This document shows positions 30,061 through 39,125 of a DNA stretch of 64,000 bases, one piece after another; position 1 is the first letter of the stretch, and each line of letters starts with the position of its first letter. A program made the translations under genes and the position numbers. The notes beneath the pieces were generated by a model. It did no database searches and had not been told where the DNA came from. It was given only the letters and a program-made list of their open reading frames with translations. The stretch comes from Tritrichomonas foetus (lineage: Eukaryota; Parabasalia; Tritrichomonadida; Tritrichomonadidae). The stretch spans positions 8,658 to 72,657 of the forward strand of contig MLAK01000567.1 in assembly GCA_001839685.1 (NCBI GenBank), given 5' to 3'.

Positions 30061-31059
30061 TTACCAAAGAATCAGCTTAGATAAAATCGTTGATAATGAT
30101 CCAAGTCTGAATGGATCCCATCTGTCGAAGAATGCAAGTCCTGAAAGTGAAATGAAGAGCAAAAAGGTTGGCGAGCATAAAACAAACAACAAAGTCATGA
30201 TGAGAAAGAATGCTGCTAATTCGAGTGTCATGTGAGGTGATCCCCAGAGAACTCTAGCATCAAGTTGGTCTAAGAACTTATTATTTGATGCAAGAATTCC
30301 TCTGATTGATTTTTCCGCATTTTCGGGTGGAATTCTAGCCTGTGTTATCTTACGACCAAATATCTTCTGAATTCCAAACATCAAAATTGAGAAGAAGAAC
30401 AAAAAGCTCGTAAAAGTTCCAAACGACACAACCCGAAAGATTAACGATAGAAGACCACCAACAGCCAAAACGACTGCGAAGAATATTTCAGGACTAGTTT
30501 CCACTAAATCAGCGAAGAAATTGAAAGGAATTAAAGATTGCTGGACGGTTTTTCTTGCCAATTTTTCTTGCTTTTTCAGATCTTCTTTTTCTTCCTTTTC
30601 CTTTTCCTGCTCTGTCGCTGGCTTCGAGTTGTATTTTGAGTAGAATTCCGGCAAACTTGGAGCGTCCTGGACAAATCGACGAATAATCAAAGCATATTTA
30701 TCAGCTTGTTCTTGGCCTGCTCTGATTTCTTCGTGTAACCGTTGAACAATATCTTGAAATGCGCGCTTTCTGACTTCGTCTGGAATGAAAATGTTGATCG
30801 ATTGTCCAGCATCTTCACTGACGATGGCAAGGCAGGGACAGTCGTTGACTGTTTTGTTGTCGAAGCTTGTGATGTCTGCTAATGCGATTTTCCTAGTAAT
30901 TTCAACGTCAAACTGCGGTTCCAAAAATATATGAAAATTTGTCAGATAGACGGTTGTCGGCGTAATTTGAATCTGTAAGCCTGCATTTCCAATGGCGTGG
31001 AATGTATCATCAATAAGAATTAAAAATTCTCCATTTTCAAGAGCTTCTGGAGTCGACAT
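30061..31059 (-). CDS. GRAM/PH-like domain protein with two C-terminal membrane hairpins (332 aa)
   Basis: Residues ~8-112 form a beta-rich, PH-like GRAM module (GEFLILIDDTFHAIG...VYLTNFHIFLEP...IALADITSFD) ending in an amphipathic helix. A charged Glu/Lys helix follows at ~145-170. Long hydrophobic stretches lie at ~191-211, ~213-231, ~277-297 and ~297-312, paired as two hairpins separated by a ~45-residue soluble loop. The C-terminus (DRWDPF...) is short. This layout resembles ER-associated GRAM or reticulon-like membrane-shaping and lipid-sensing proteins. It is not a close match to any family I can name. On the coding strand AAAAAGTGA lies 12 bases before the ATG. Confidence 0.6.
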   Translation of the reverse strand: MSTPEALENGEFLILIDDTFHAIGNAGLQIQITPTTVYLTNFHIFLEPQFDVEITRKIALADITSFDNKTVNDCPCLAIVSEDAGQSINIFIPDEVRKRAFQDIVQRLHEEIRAGQEQADKYALIIRRFVQDAPSLPEFYSKYNSKPATEQEKEKEEKEDLKKQEKLARKTVQQSLIPFNFFADLVETSPEIFFAVVLAVGGLLSLIFRVVSFGTFTSFLFFFSILMFGIQKIFGRKITQARIPPENAEKSIRGILASNNKFLDQLDARVLWGSPHMTLELAAFFLIMTLLFVLCSPTFLLFISLSGLAFFDRWDPFRLGSLSTILSKLILW

Positions 31060-31517
31060 TTTTTAATTTGTCACTTTTTTAGTTAATTTCCCAGAAATGA
31101 TCGTAAACTGATCATCAAAAAATGCCACTTTTCAAAAAATGGTCAATATATTCATATTCATTTGAATCAACTTTTTATGTACTTATATGTTCATATAAAT
31201 TCAATTTATGTCCATAGATATTCTGAAAAAGTTCAGATTTAGATGTGATGAATTTGGCATTATATAAGAAACTAATGATATTCATTCTCTCTAACAACAT
31301 TAAACTAACCTATATTATCTTTTTGTTGATTTGAATTTATCAAATTCTTCTTCATTATTTATCTAATAATTAATATTTCATTGTATCCTTATTTTTCCAA
31401 TTTATTTATATTTAAAATTGTTTTCTTCATATTATGTTGCTTTTTTATCTTCGATTTATTGATTTTTGAAAAATCTTATTTCGGCGGTTTTGACAGCCAA
31501 GGCCTTTTCCAAGCCGA
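31060..31517. other. Divergent intergenic region, 458 bp
   Basis: Contains the upstream regions of the GRAM-like gene (minus) and uS19 (plus). No ORF-like content was seen other than a shadow frame reading into uS19. Confidence 0.45.
31503..31508 (+). promoter_or_regulatory. CCTTTT start-site-like motif before uS19
   Basis: CCTTTT lies 10-15 bases before the uS19 ATG at 31518. Trichomonad genes that lack the usual initiator often carry a CCTTT motif at the transcription start. Position and sequence fit, but this is a short motif and the assignment is an inference. Confidence 0.35.
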
Positions 31518-31940
31518 ATGTCCAAATTCGCACAACGTAACTATACCTTCCGTGGCAAGACCCTCGATGACCTTAAAGCCATGGAAATCCCAGAATTCGT
31601 CAAGTTATTAAGCACACAACGTCGCCGCTTCATCGCCCGTGAATTTGGTGTTAAGCATGTCCATCTCATCAAGAAGCTTAAGGCCGCCCGTGATGCCGTT
31701 AAGGGCCCAGGTGAACGCCCAGCTGTCGTCAAGACCCACCTTAGATCAATGGTCGTCCTTCCAGAATTCGTCGATAACGTGATCGGAATCTACAACGGCA
31801 AAGAATTCGTCGAAGTCCAAATCAAGCCAGAAATGATCGGACACGTTCTCGCTGACTTCTCAATGGCCAAGAAGATCGTTAAGCACTCAAAGGCCGGTGT
31901 CGGTGCTACACGTAGCTCCAGCGCCACATCCTTGAAGTAA
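31518..31940 (+). CDS. RPS15: 40S ribosomal protein uS19 (S15), 140 aa
   Basis: A component of the small-subunit head near the decoding A-site tRNA. The sequence matches eukaryotic S15 over its length: FRGKTLDDLKAM, RRRFIAREFGVKHVHLIKKL, GERPAVVKTHLRSMVVLPE, IGIYNGKEFVEVQIKPEMIGHVLADFS and the basic end. Length (140) is close to the family norm. Codon choice is clearly richer in C and G at third positions than in neighbours, as expected for a very highly expressed gene. The stop codon reads TAAA, overlapping the trichomonad-type polyadenylation word. Confidence 0.96.
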   Translation: MSKFAQRNYTFRGKTLDDLKAMEIPEFVKLLSTQRRRFIAREFGVKHVHLIKKLKAARDAVKGPGERPAVVKTHLRSMVVLPEFVDNVIGIYNGKEFVEVQIKPEMIGHVLADFSMAKKIVKHSKAGVGATRSSSATSLK

Positions 31941-32507
31941 ACCAGTAATACAATTCTATTAAATCAATACTTCTTATTTTTAATTTCTGTTTATTTATTT
32001 TTCTTCAATTATCACATTTTCAGATTTTTGATCGAATTGTAAATCGATTTTCAAAATCGAACAAAACATCTTAATTTCGACTCTCAATAATGTTTATAAA
32101 AAAATCATGCATTAGCCATTACCCAAATTGGCCAAAAAACAGATTTGATACTAAAATTCTAATAAGAAATATATTTCACTCTAAATGAAAGACAATCCAG
32201 AAAATATATGAAATACATTTCACTCTAATCATTCCAATAATAATGAAAACACAAGAAATGACTCAATGAATTTAACAACTAAAAAGAAAGAAAGAGAGAA
32301 AATGAGAGAAATGTAATGAAAACAAGAATAATTTATAATATTTTAGTTTTGCTGACAAGGAAAAACACATGAATGTTTAATTGACATCAAATAAAACATC
32401 GAGAAAACATCGAAAACAATCAATCGGAAAAAAAAAGATACTCATACTTAAAAATAACTAACCAAATAAACCAAATCAATCAAATAAAGAAAGAAAGTCA
32501 CAAAAAA
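31941..32507. other. Intergenic between convergent genes, 567 bp
   Basis: 3' regions of uS19 (plus) and dynein intermediate chain (minus). Purine-rich runs of A and G with repeated gaaagaaag words lie around 32284-32300. No gene was seen. Confidence 0.45.
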
Positions 32508-34265
32508 TCATTCTTGGTTTGACATCATTTGGATCACGGATGTAAACCTCTTAATTTCTTCTTCTCTCGATCTTCCCGCATTTAGGGAGGCCAGTCCAAC
32601 AACCTTTGTTAAGTAGACCACTCCAACAACGTTTCCTGATATGAAAACTGGTAAATGTGGGGACCAATCAAGCGAAGTGAATTCTTTCTTATCGTATGGT
32701 GTCAATTTTGCAACAGGATCAACAGAATCTAAAGAAATATCCCAAATTCTACATTCTCCATCACTACAAGCAGCAGCAAAAACTGTTCCACTGATTGGCG
32801 ACCATTCAATGTCATTGAATGTTGCTTTTCCAAGATAAAATGCAGCAACTGGAGTCTGTCTGTGTGTGTTCCAAACTGCTGCAGAACCATCACATGATCC
32901 AGAAATGAACCAATTTGGTGCAATTGGAGAAAACTTCACAGAAAGAACACTTCTGAAATGGAAAAGTAACTTCTGTGTGAAATCTTCATTATATTGTGTG
33001 TCACACACAAATAAAGCACCATCTTCACTACCAACCACGTAAATGTTTGGTTGAGATTGACTGAAAGATATACAATGGAGATCTTCATAACGAAGAGTTT
33101 GTGTTTCTCCTTCTTTTCCGACAACTTTCAATTTCTTTAAAGTTACTAAGTCTTTATGTTCAAGACCGTTTGCTACAGTCCATTGGGTGACTCTACCACC
33201 TGCTGCAACTGAAACAACAGCTTCACTTCGAACGCGAGTATCTGTGCGTTGTTGAAAAACGACTTCACCAACTGTTCCTTCGTGCGATCCATTTTCGACA
33301 GTAGACATCGCAATACACTCGCACTTCTTTTGGCGAATGTCGAAAAGCCCAACAGCACCATCTGCAAAGCCGGCAGCGATGAGGTATGGAACGCCTTCCG
33401 AAAATTTAATCGAAGTTGGTGCGCTTTCGGTTTCAATCACACGCTCAGGTTGGCCGGGGTTCAAAATGTTCCACACACAGATGATGCCAACGGGTGGCTT
33501 TTGGCCCTGCTGGACGGCGATGTCTGCAACTGGGCCGTACGAAGCAGCAAAGAAGTTGGCGCTTTGCGGGTTGAATGAAAGGCCTGTAACTGGTCTCATG
33601 AACGTCAAATTGTTTTGGAATTTCAGAAGTGGCTCAACATTCGGTGTATCAACGTCAGCTGCTGGAGAAGTATAGGCCAAAATCTTATCGAGGTGGATAT
33701 TCTGTTGAACCATTCTTTCAAGCACGAAAAGTGAATTTCCGATGGTTTTCATTTGATGCATGATTGCATTCGATTCTGGGGAGTTTGGACCGAAATCGAC
33801 TTTGATATCTGTAGCTTTGAGTTCATCTTCTCGCGTCTTGCTCCATTCGTGAGAAGCAAGTGGATGGCAGGAATCATGTAAAAGCGAATAGGGTGTGATT
33901 GAAACCTCATTTTTTTTCGTTTTTGGTACTTCAACCAAATTGTGTAAGTCGAGCTGAATATTTTGTTCGATCTTCTTGACTTCATCAGTCTGTGATTCTT
34001 TTTCTTTCGTGAAAAGGTGAAAAGTTAAGTTCCCTCGCTCTGTAAAGTTTTCTGAAGTCGCTATTGCCTGACAGAATTCGCTGTATCGTTGGTTAATCGC
34101 CTGAACTTCTTCCGCTTCTGGGCCAGCGGAATTGGCTGCAGATGTTTGCTGCTGCCAGAGAAAAATGGTTGGTGTTTCGTTTAGGAAAATGTTCACGTCT
34201 TCGTCTTTTTGTTGCGTCTTTTGTGCTTCGGCGTCGCCTGCCTTTGCGTTATTCGAGGCTTCCAT
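32508..34265 (-). CDS. DNAI1: Axonemal dynein intermediate chain 1-like, WD40 (585 aa)
   Basis: A WD40 intermediate chain that anchors outer-arm dynein heavy chains to the flagellar doublet. The N-terminal ~210 residues are charged and helical and include the family landmark VLERMVQQN. Residues ~215-575 contain about six WD blades, e.g. VGIICVWNILNPGQPE, AVGLFDIRQ, LFVCDTQYNEDF, GSAAVWNTHRQTP and ECRIWDISL. The phrase FSPIAPNWFISGSCDGS matches the DNAI1/IC78 blade used for docking. Length is somewhat shorter than animal DNAI1 (about 700 aa). It fits a flagellated organism. Other axonemal intermediate chains (DNAI2, DNAI4) fit less well. AAAAAGTGA occurs 28 bases before the ATG on the coding strand. 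Confidence 0.88.
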   Translation of the reverse strand: MEASNNAKAGDAEAQKTQQKDEDVNIFLNETPTIFLWQQQTSAANSAGPEAEEVQAINQRYSEFCQAIATSENFTERGNLTFHLFTKEKESQTDEVKKIEQNIQLDLHNLVEVPKTKKNEVSITPYSLLHDSCHPLASHEWSKTREDELKATDIKVDFGPNSPESNAIMHQMKTIGNSLFVLERMVQQNIHLDKILAYTSPAADVDTPNVEPLLKFQNNLTFMRPVTGLSFNPQSANFFAASYGPVADIAVQQGQKPPVGIICVWNILNPGQPERVIETESAPTSIKFSEGVPYLIAAGFADGAVGLFDIRQKKCECIAMSTVENGSHEGTVGEVVFQQRTDTRVRSEAVVSVAAGGRVTQWTVANGLEHKDLVTLKKLKVVGKEGETQTLRYEDLHCISFSQSQPNIYVVGSEDGALFVCDTQYNEDFTQKLLFHFRSVLSVKFSPIAPNWFISGSCDGSAAVWNTHRQTPVAAFYLGKATFNDIEWSPISGTVFAAACSDGECRIWDISLDSVDPVAKLTPYDKKEFTSLDWSPHLPVFISGNVVGVVYLTKVVGLASLNAGRSREEEIKRFTSVIQMMSNQE

Positions 34266-35430
34266 ATGAAATTTATAACGGATCGTGAATCGTCACTTTT
34301 TGATAAGTGACGGTTATTTCACGTTTTTTAATTGTGCTTGTCGGATAAATAATCATAGAAAAAGTCTACTACTTTCATTATATTGCTTGATGTTGTTGCT
34401 TGAAAGTCAATGATAATTTTTTTAGGTTTTATCAGCATTGGCTTGATTAATTGTGATGACCATTTTCTGATCAGTGAAATAATGAATAACTGCGCCATTT
34501 TGCAAAATGATATTCATATTATGATTAATCGTTGTTGTGATTGTTGTTGAAATCTGTAAAAAAAAAAATAGTTTAAAATACATAATTTAGGCTGAATAAT
34601 TGTTTATTATATATTTTTTACATGAAATCTAAAATATCGACAAGAAATTGAATATTCATTTCAAGAATTTTCTTTCATTTCAAGTCGACTATATGATCAT
34701 CATAAAATAGGCTATTTGATAAATCATTTGATAATTATTTAATACTTATTTGATATGTAATCTGTGGTTATATTACCAATTAATAATTCATATCAATTTT
34801 GATTGTATTGCTTTACATTTGAAGCAACGAAAGACTCAACAAATATACTCTCTTCAAAGAATTGATTATGTACTGTATAATTCATGTGAGACTTTTTAAT
34901 TGTAGTCTAAAATCAAATACGAAAATGGATCGCAAAGAAAAAATACCATTGAGTTACTTCACTTTTTTTGATAGTAATGTATTCAAATTATTTCGATTGT
35001 TTCGATGATTGTAAATAGATTAAAATTGAAAAGGACATTATCCACATTTTATTCATCACGATCAATGTTCTGGTAAACTTGTGTAGAGCGCATTGAATGT
35101 GTACCAGATCAAATCAGAAATTTAAAAGTTTTACTTTTCTCAAATGATAAAAATCAAATGGAACTTTGATTGACCGCCACATTTAAACTCTGGTAATGAT
35201 AATTCCAATGCATGTAAGAAAAGAATCAGCATAAATACAAAGTATTAAGAAGGGTTACAGAAAATGGAGATCATAAAGATTGATCTCACGACGTGAGGTG
35301 ACAAATTCTCTCTGCTATTGTTCTCAAATAATATTATTCAAATAAAAATTTCAATAAATTCATTCAATCAAAATCTTGATTGATTGTTCAGAAAAGATGA
35401 TGACATCATCAATTCACATTTATTCGGATC
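34266..35430. other. Divergent intergenic region, 1.2 kb
   Basis: Upstream regions of the dynein intermediate chain (minus) and alpha-actinin (plus). A TCACA initiator-like motif at 35415-35419 precedes the alpha-actinin ATG by about 14 bases. No gene was seen. Confidence 0.45.
34292..34311. repeat. Small inverted repeat upstream of the dynein gene
   Basis: GTCACTT (34292-34298) and AAGTGAC (34305-34311) form 7-bp arms around a 6-base loop, 27 bases before the dynein ATG. A similar arrangement, TCACTT and AAGTGA around 4 bases, lies upstream of the Sel1-like gene near 39055-39070. It could be a factor-binding palindrome. Confidence 0.4.
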
Positions 35431-38400
35431 ATGTCTGGAAGAGAGTCTTCAATGAAAGCTGGAATTCTTAACAAAAGTTGGGAAGTAACACAAATCAAAG
35501 TGTTTAGTAGATGGTGTGCTAAGCATTTACGCACAAGGAAGCTCGAGTTTGAAACTATTGAAAAAGATTTTTCTGATGGTGTTAAACTTATTAACCTGTT
35601 AGAAGTAATAGGAAAAGAGAAGATGGATGGTAGATGGCATGCAGCTCCTAAGAACAGATTCCAAAAATTAGAAAACATTCAATTAGCTATCCACTACATT
35701 ACCGACTTAAAGAAAATTAAGCTTATTGGTATCCACCCAGAAGACATTGTAGATTGCAATCTCAAGTTAACATTGGGGTTAATTTGGTCATGCATTAATA
35801 AATTTGTTATTGAAGACATTTCTGTGGAAGAAGCAACAGCAAGAGATGCTTTACTCATTTGGTGTAAGAAGAACACTCAAGGATATGAAGGTGTTAATAT
35901 AACCAACTTTACAACCTCTTGGTCTTCTGGTCTTGCATTTTGTGCACTTATAAATCACTTTAGACCAGAATTACTTGATTACAATGCACTTGATAAGAGC
36001 AATCACACACAAAATTGTATCACTGCTTTTGAAGCCTGCAAAGAACTCGGTATTACAGTTTTCTTAGATCCAGAAGATCTTGTTGACACAACTCCTGATG
36101 ATAAATCAGTTGTTACACAAGCATCAGAGTTTTTCCACTTCTTTGCTGGTGAATCAAGGACAATTGCAATGGCAGATAAGATTAAAAACACAATCTCAAT
36201 TCAAAAGTTTTTGTCTGATCTGAAAAATGATTATGAAAAGCAAGCACAAATTACAATTGATGCAATCAGTGTTGAAAATGAAAATATCACCAACACTAAC
36301 TATGAAAGGACTGTTCCAGGTGTCAAAGCAAGGCTTGTTGATGTTGTTAAATTTGGACGTGTAGGAAGACCACAAATTATTGAGCTTCGTGCAACCGCTC
36401 TTCGTACATGGGCAACTTTAATTACCAATTGTAAGACTCATTCAAGAGTTGTTCCAACACCAAAAGAAGGATTAGAACCAGCTGCTTTAGATAAAGCAGT
36501 TAATGATCTTGAGAATATTCAAGCACAAACTCGAATTAATTTAACACAAGAACTTCATGAAATAGAAAATGCTTTATTGACAGCATTTGATAATCAATGT
36601 GAAACTGTTATTAATTCATGCCAGGATATTAGAAATAGATCTATTTCATTAAATGGAACATTAAGAGAACAGAGAGATATTTTGATTTCACTACTTGATG
36701 AAGCAAATAATTTATCAGCAAGTGTTGATGCTCTTCAGGCCCCATTTGATGAGTTATGCTCTTATCATTTGAATGATCGTTCTAATAATACAACTTATTC
36801 CATACAAAGTGAACTATTTCAATTAATTTCACATATTAAGCGTTTAATAGATCAAAGTAATAACAATATCACTGAAGAAGAAAACCAAGCTAAAATTTTG
36901 GCATACAATGAAAAAGCACAATATTATGTTGATGAATGCTCTGCTCTTGAAGCATCATTTAGCGAAATTCAAGGATCAATTGATGAAAGAAGGGATGCTT
37001 TAATTGCAAAACAAGAAGAAATAACAACAAAAAGAAATGGTGTTTCAAATTTGAATGAAGACTTTGCCGCATTAGAGCATGAAGGACTTCATCATAGCAT
37101 TGTGAATACACCAGCAACAATTACATCAACATATTCAAAACTTTTAACTACAGCTATTGTTGACACAGGAAAAGTATTTGATGAAATGGTCAATGCTTTT
37201 GATTTATTAACTTTAGAGCTTGATAATAGAATAAAAGATCTCAATAATCAAGCAAATAATCTTTCTGGATCTTTCACAGAACAGCGTGATACAATTGAAT
37301 CGTTGACAACACAAGCACATAATCTTCAATCTGAAATTCCAACAGTTCTTAATGAGTCATATGATAAGATATGTCAATTCAAACTTCAATGGAATATTAA
37401 ATTATCCCCAACTGATGTTCTTGGTTCAGTTGAACAATTATTGATTTTGCTTGCTAAGCTTACAGAGCAAAATAAATCAAACTTACTCAAAGAATCTAAT
37501 GATGACCGTATCAATCAATATAATCAACTTGCTGCGACCTACGTCCAAGCATCTCAAGATTTCCATGAAACTGTGAATGCAATTCAAAATGAGACTGATA
37601 TTGCTGCTAAGAGATCTCAATATCTTGAAAAGCAACATGAATTAGCACAAAAGCGTGAGGAACTCCAAGCCTTAAATGAGCCATATTTGGAACTTGAAAG
37701 AAATGCTCTTCATATGAGAATAGATGCAACACCATCATCGATTTCTTCCTACTATGCATCAATTTTATCAGAAATATCAAATGCTTTGAACATTATTTAT
37801 TCTGAGATGGTTTCTAATTATGATGAGAAAGCAAACGCTATTGCAGACAGTATTAAAGAATTAGACAATCAACAGAAATCACTGAGTGAGAATCTTGAAG
37901 AACGTAAAAATGCTATTTCACAGTTAATTTCTCAAACAGAACCAATTGGTAATGAAATTGGAACACTTAACGAGCCATATGAAGAATTGACACAATACAA
38001 ACTTAATTATAAGGCTAAATCCTCACCATCAGATATCCAAGGAATGCTTGAACAATTATCTTCCAGATTACGCCACTTGGAACAAAACAATGAAGGAAGT
38101 ATCAGAAAAGCTAACAATGCTGAGCGTGTTTCTTCATATAATGAAAAGGCCAACGCACTTGTTGATGAAATTAAATCTCTTGAAAAATCAGTATCCAATG
38201 TCGATGGTTCAAATGAAGAGAAGCAACAAAAACTTTATGCTAAAGAATTAGAAATTAAAGCCAAATTAGATAATGTCCAAGAACTTTCTGGCATTTATGA
38301 TGATCTTGAAAGAGATGAACTTCATCTTGAAATTGAAAACACACCTTCAGCAATCATTACATTTATTAACAGCGCAATTTCCAATGCTGAAACAATTATT

Positions 38401-38847
38401 CAAGCCATCGATAAAGCAATTGCAGCAGCTAAAGGCCTTGAAATTTCAGAAGAACAACTCGCAGAGTTCAGAGAAACATTTACACACTTCGATAAAACAG
38501 GTGATAAGATCCTTGCTCCGTATGAACTTGTTGCATGCCTTACTGCAATGGGTGATTCAATTACTGAAGAAGAAGCAGCCAAAATAGCAGCTAAATATTC
38601 GGGCGGAAAGAGTGGACTTGATTTCGACAGTTATGTTCGCTTTATGCTTGACAGATATTCAAAGAAAGAAACACCAGAAAGCACAAAAGAAGCATTTGCT
38701 GCAATTGCTGCAAATCAACCAGTCATCAATGATGAACAACTCGCCAGATACTTTAGCCCTGAAGATTGTGAATTTATGAAGACACAAATGACACCAGTTG
38801 ATGGTGGATATGATTTTGCTGCATGGGTTGATTCAATTTACGCGTAA
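35431..38847 (+). CDS. Alpha-actinin with tandemly expanded rod (1,138 aa)
   Basis: An actin cross-linker of the spectrin superfamily, acting in the cortical and adhesive cytoskeleton. Two calponin-homology domains lie at ~17-125 (VFSRWCAKHLRTR..., DGVKLINLLEVIG) and ~135-245 (ALLIWCKKNTQGY..., SGLAFCALINHFRPELLDY). A long helical rod spans ~250-1010. The C-terminus (~1010-1138) is calmodulin-like with EF-hand pairs (FRETFTHFDKTGDKILAPYEL; GLDFDSYVRFML) and ends in a family-typical AAWVDSIYA. The rod contains a repeated module of about 205 residues: LHHSI, LHMRI and LHLEI landmarks begin at residues 553, 760 and 964. The first EF loop keeps several acidic ligands; the second pair looks degenerate. 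Human alpha-actinin is about 890 aa, so this rod is longer. The stop reads TAAA. Confidence 0.93.
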   Translation: MSGRESSMKAGILNKSWEVTQIKVFSRWCAKHLRTRKLEFETIEKDFSDGVKLINLLEVIGKEKMDGRWHAAPKNRFQKLENIQLAIHYITDLKKIKLIGIHPEDIVDCNLKLTLGLIWSCINKFVIEDISVEEATARDALLIWCKKNTQGYEGVNITNFTTSWSSGLAFCALINHFRPELLDYNALDKSNHTQNCITAFEACKELGITVFLDPEDLVDTTPDDKSVVTQASEFFHFFAGESRTIAMADKIKNTISIQKFLSDLKNDYEKQAQITIDAISVENENITNTNYERTVPGVKARLVDVVKFGRVGRPQIIELRATALRTWATLITNCKTHSRVVPTPKEGLEPAALDKAVNDLENIQAQTRINLTQELHEIENALLTAFDNQCETVINSCQDIRNRSISLNGTLREQRDILISLLDEANNLSASVDALQAPFDELCSYHLNDRSNNTTYSIQSELFQLISHIKRLIDQSNNNITEEENQAKILAYNEKAQYYVDECSALEASFSEIQGSIDERRDALIAKQEEITTKRNGVSNLNEDFAALEHEGLHHSIVNTPATITSTYSKLLTTAIVDTGKVFDEMVNAFDLLTLELDNRIKDLNNQANNLSGSFTEQRDTIESLTTQAHNLQSEIPTVLNESYDKICQFKLQWNIKLSPTDVLGSVEQLLILLAKLTEQNKSNLLKESNDDRINQYNQLAATYVQASQDFHETVNAIQNETDIAAKRSQYLEKQHELAQKREELQALNEPYLELERNALHMRIDATPSSISSYYASILSEISNALNIIYSEMVSNYDEKANAIADSIKELDNQQKSLSENLEERKNAISQLISQTEPIGNEIGTLNEPYEELTQYKLNYKAKSSPSDIQGMLEQLSSRLRHLEQNNEGSIRKANNAERVSSYNEKANALVDEIKSLEKSVSNVDGSNEEKQQKLYAKELEIKAKLDNVQELSGIYDDLERDELHLEIENTPSAIITFINSAISNAETIIQAIDKAIAAAKGLEISEEQLAEFRETFTHFDKTGDKILAPYELVACLTAMGDSITEEEAAKIAAKYSGGKSGLDFDSYVRFMLDRYSKKETPESTKEAFAAIAANQPVINDEQLARYFSPEDCEFMKTQMTPVDGGYDFAAWVDSIYA
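36610..38420 (+). repeat. About 205-residue tandem module repeated three times in the alpha-actinin rod
   Basis: Matching blocks recur in order: an EQRDxI/ERKNAI block near residues 412, 611 and 816, a (PY/PF)xEL block, a YNEKA/YNQLA block, and LHxxIxxTPxxI at 553, 760 and 964. Spacing is 207 then 204 residues. Copies have diverged at DNA level but are easily aligned as protein. Confidence 0.75.
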
Positions 38848-39125
38848 AATCAATGAGAATTTATCAAATAATTAAAATGGTATTAACATAATTCACTTTT
38901 TTTATCTTTCTTTTAATCTCGAAATAATATTATATAAAAATATGACATTTAGTAACTCTTTTTTAATCCTCATATTACACATTAGGTATCATATTTTCTA
39001 TGAATATTTGGTCATGTGCATGACATGTAAACTTTTCAAAATACAAATCACTAATCACTTGAAAAAGTGAATCAACTGATTCGAAGGTGAATTTTTTATA
39101 CCAAAACTGATTTTGTCCTCAGGAA

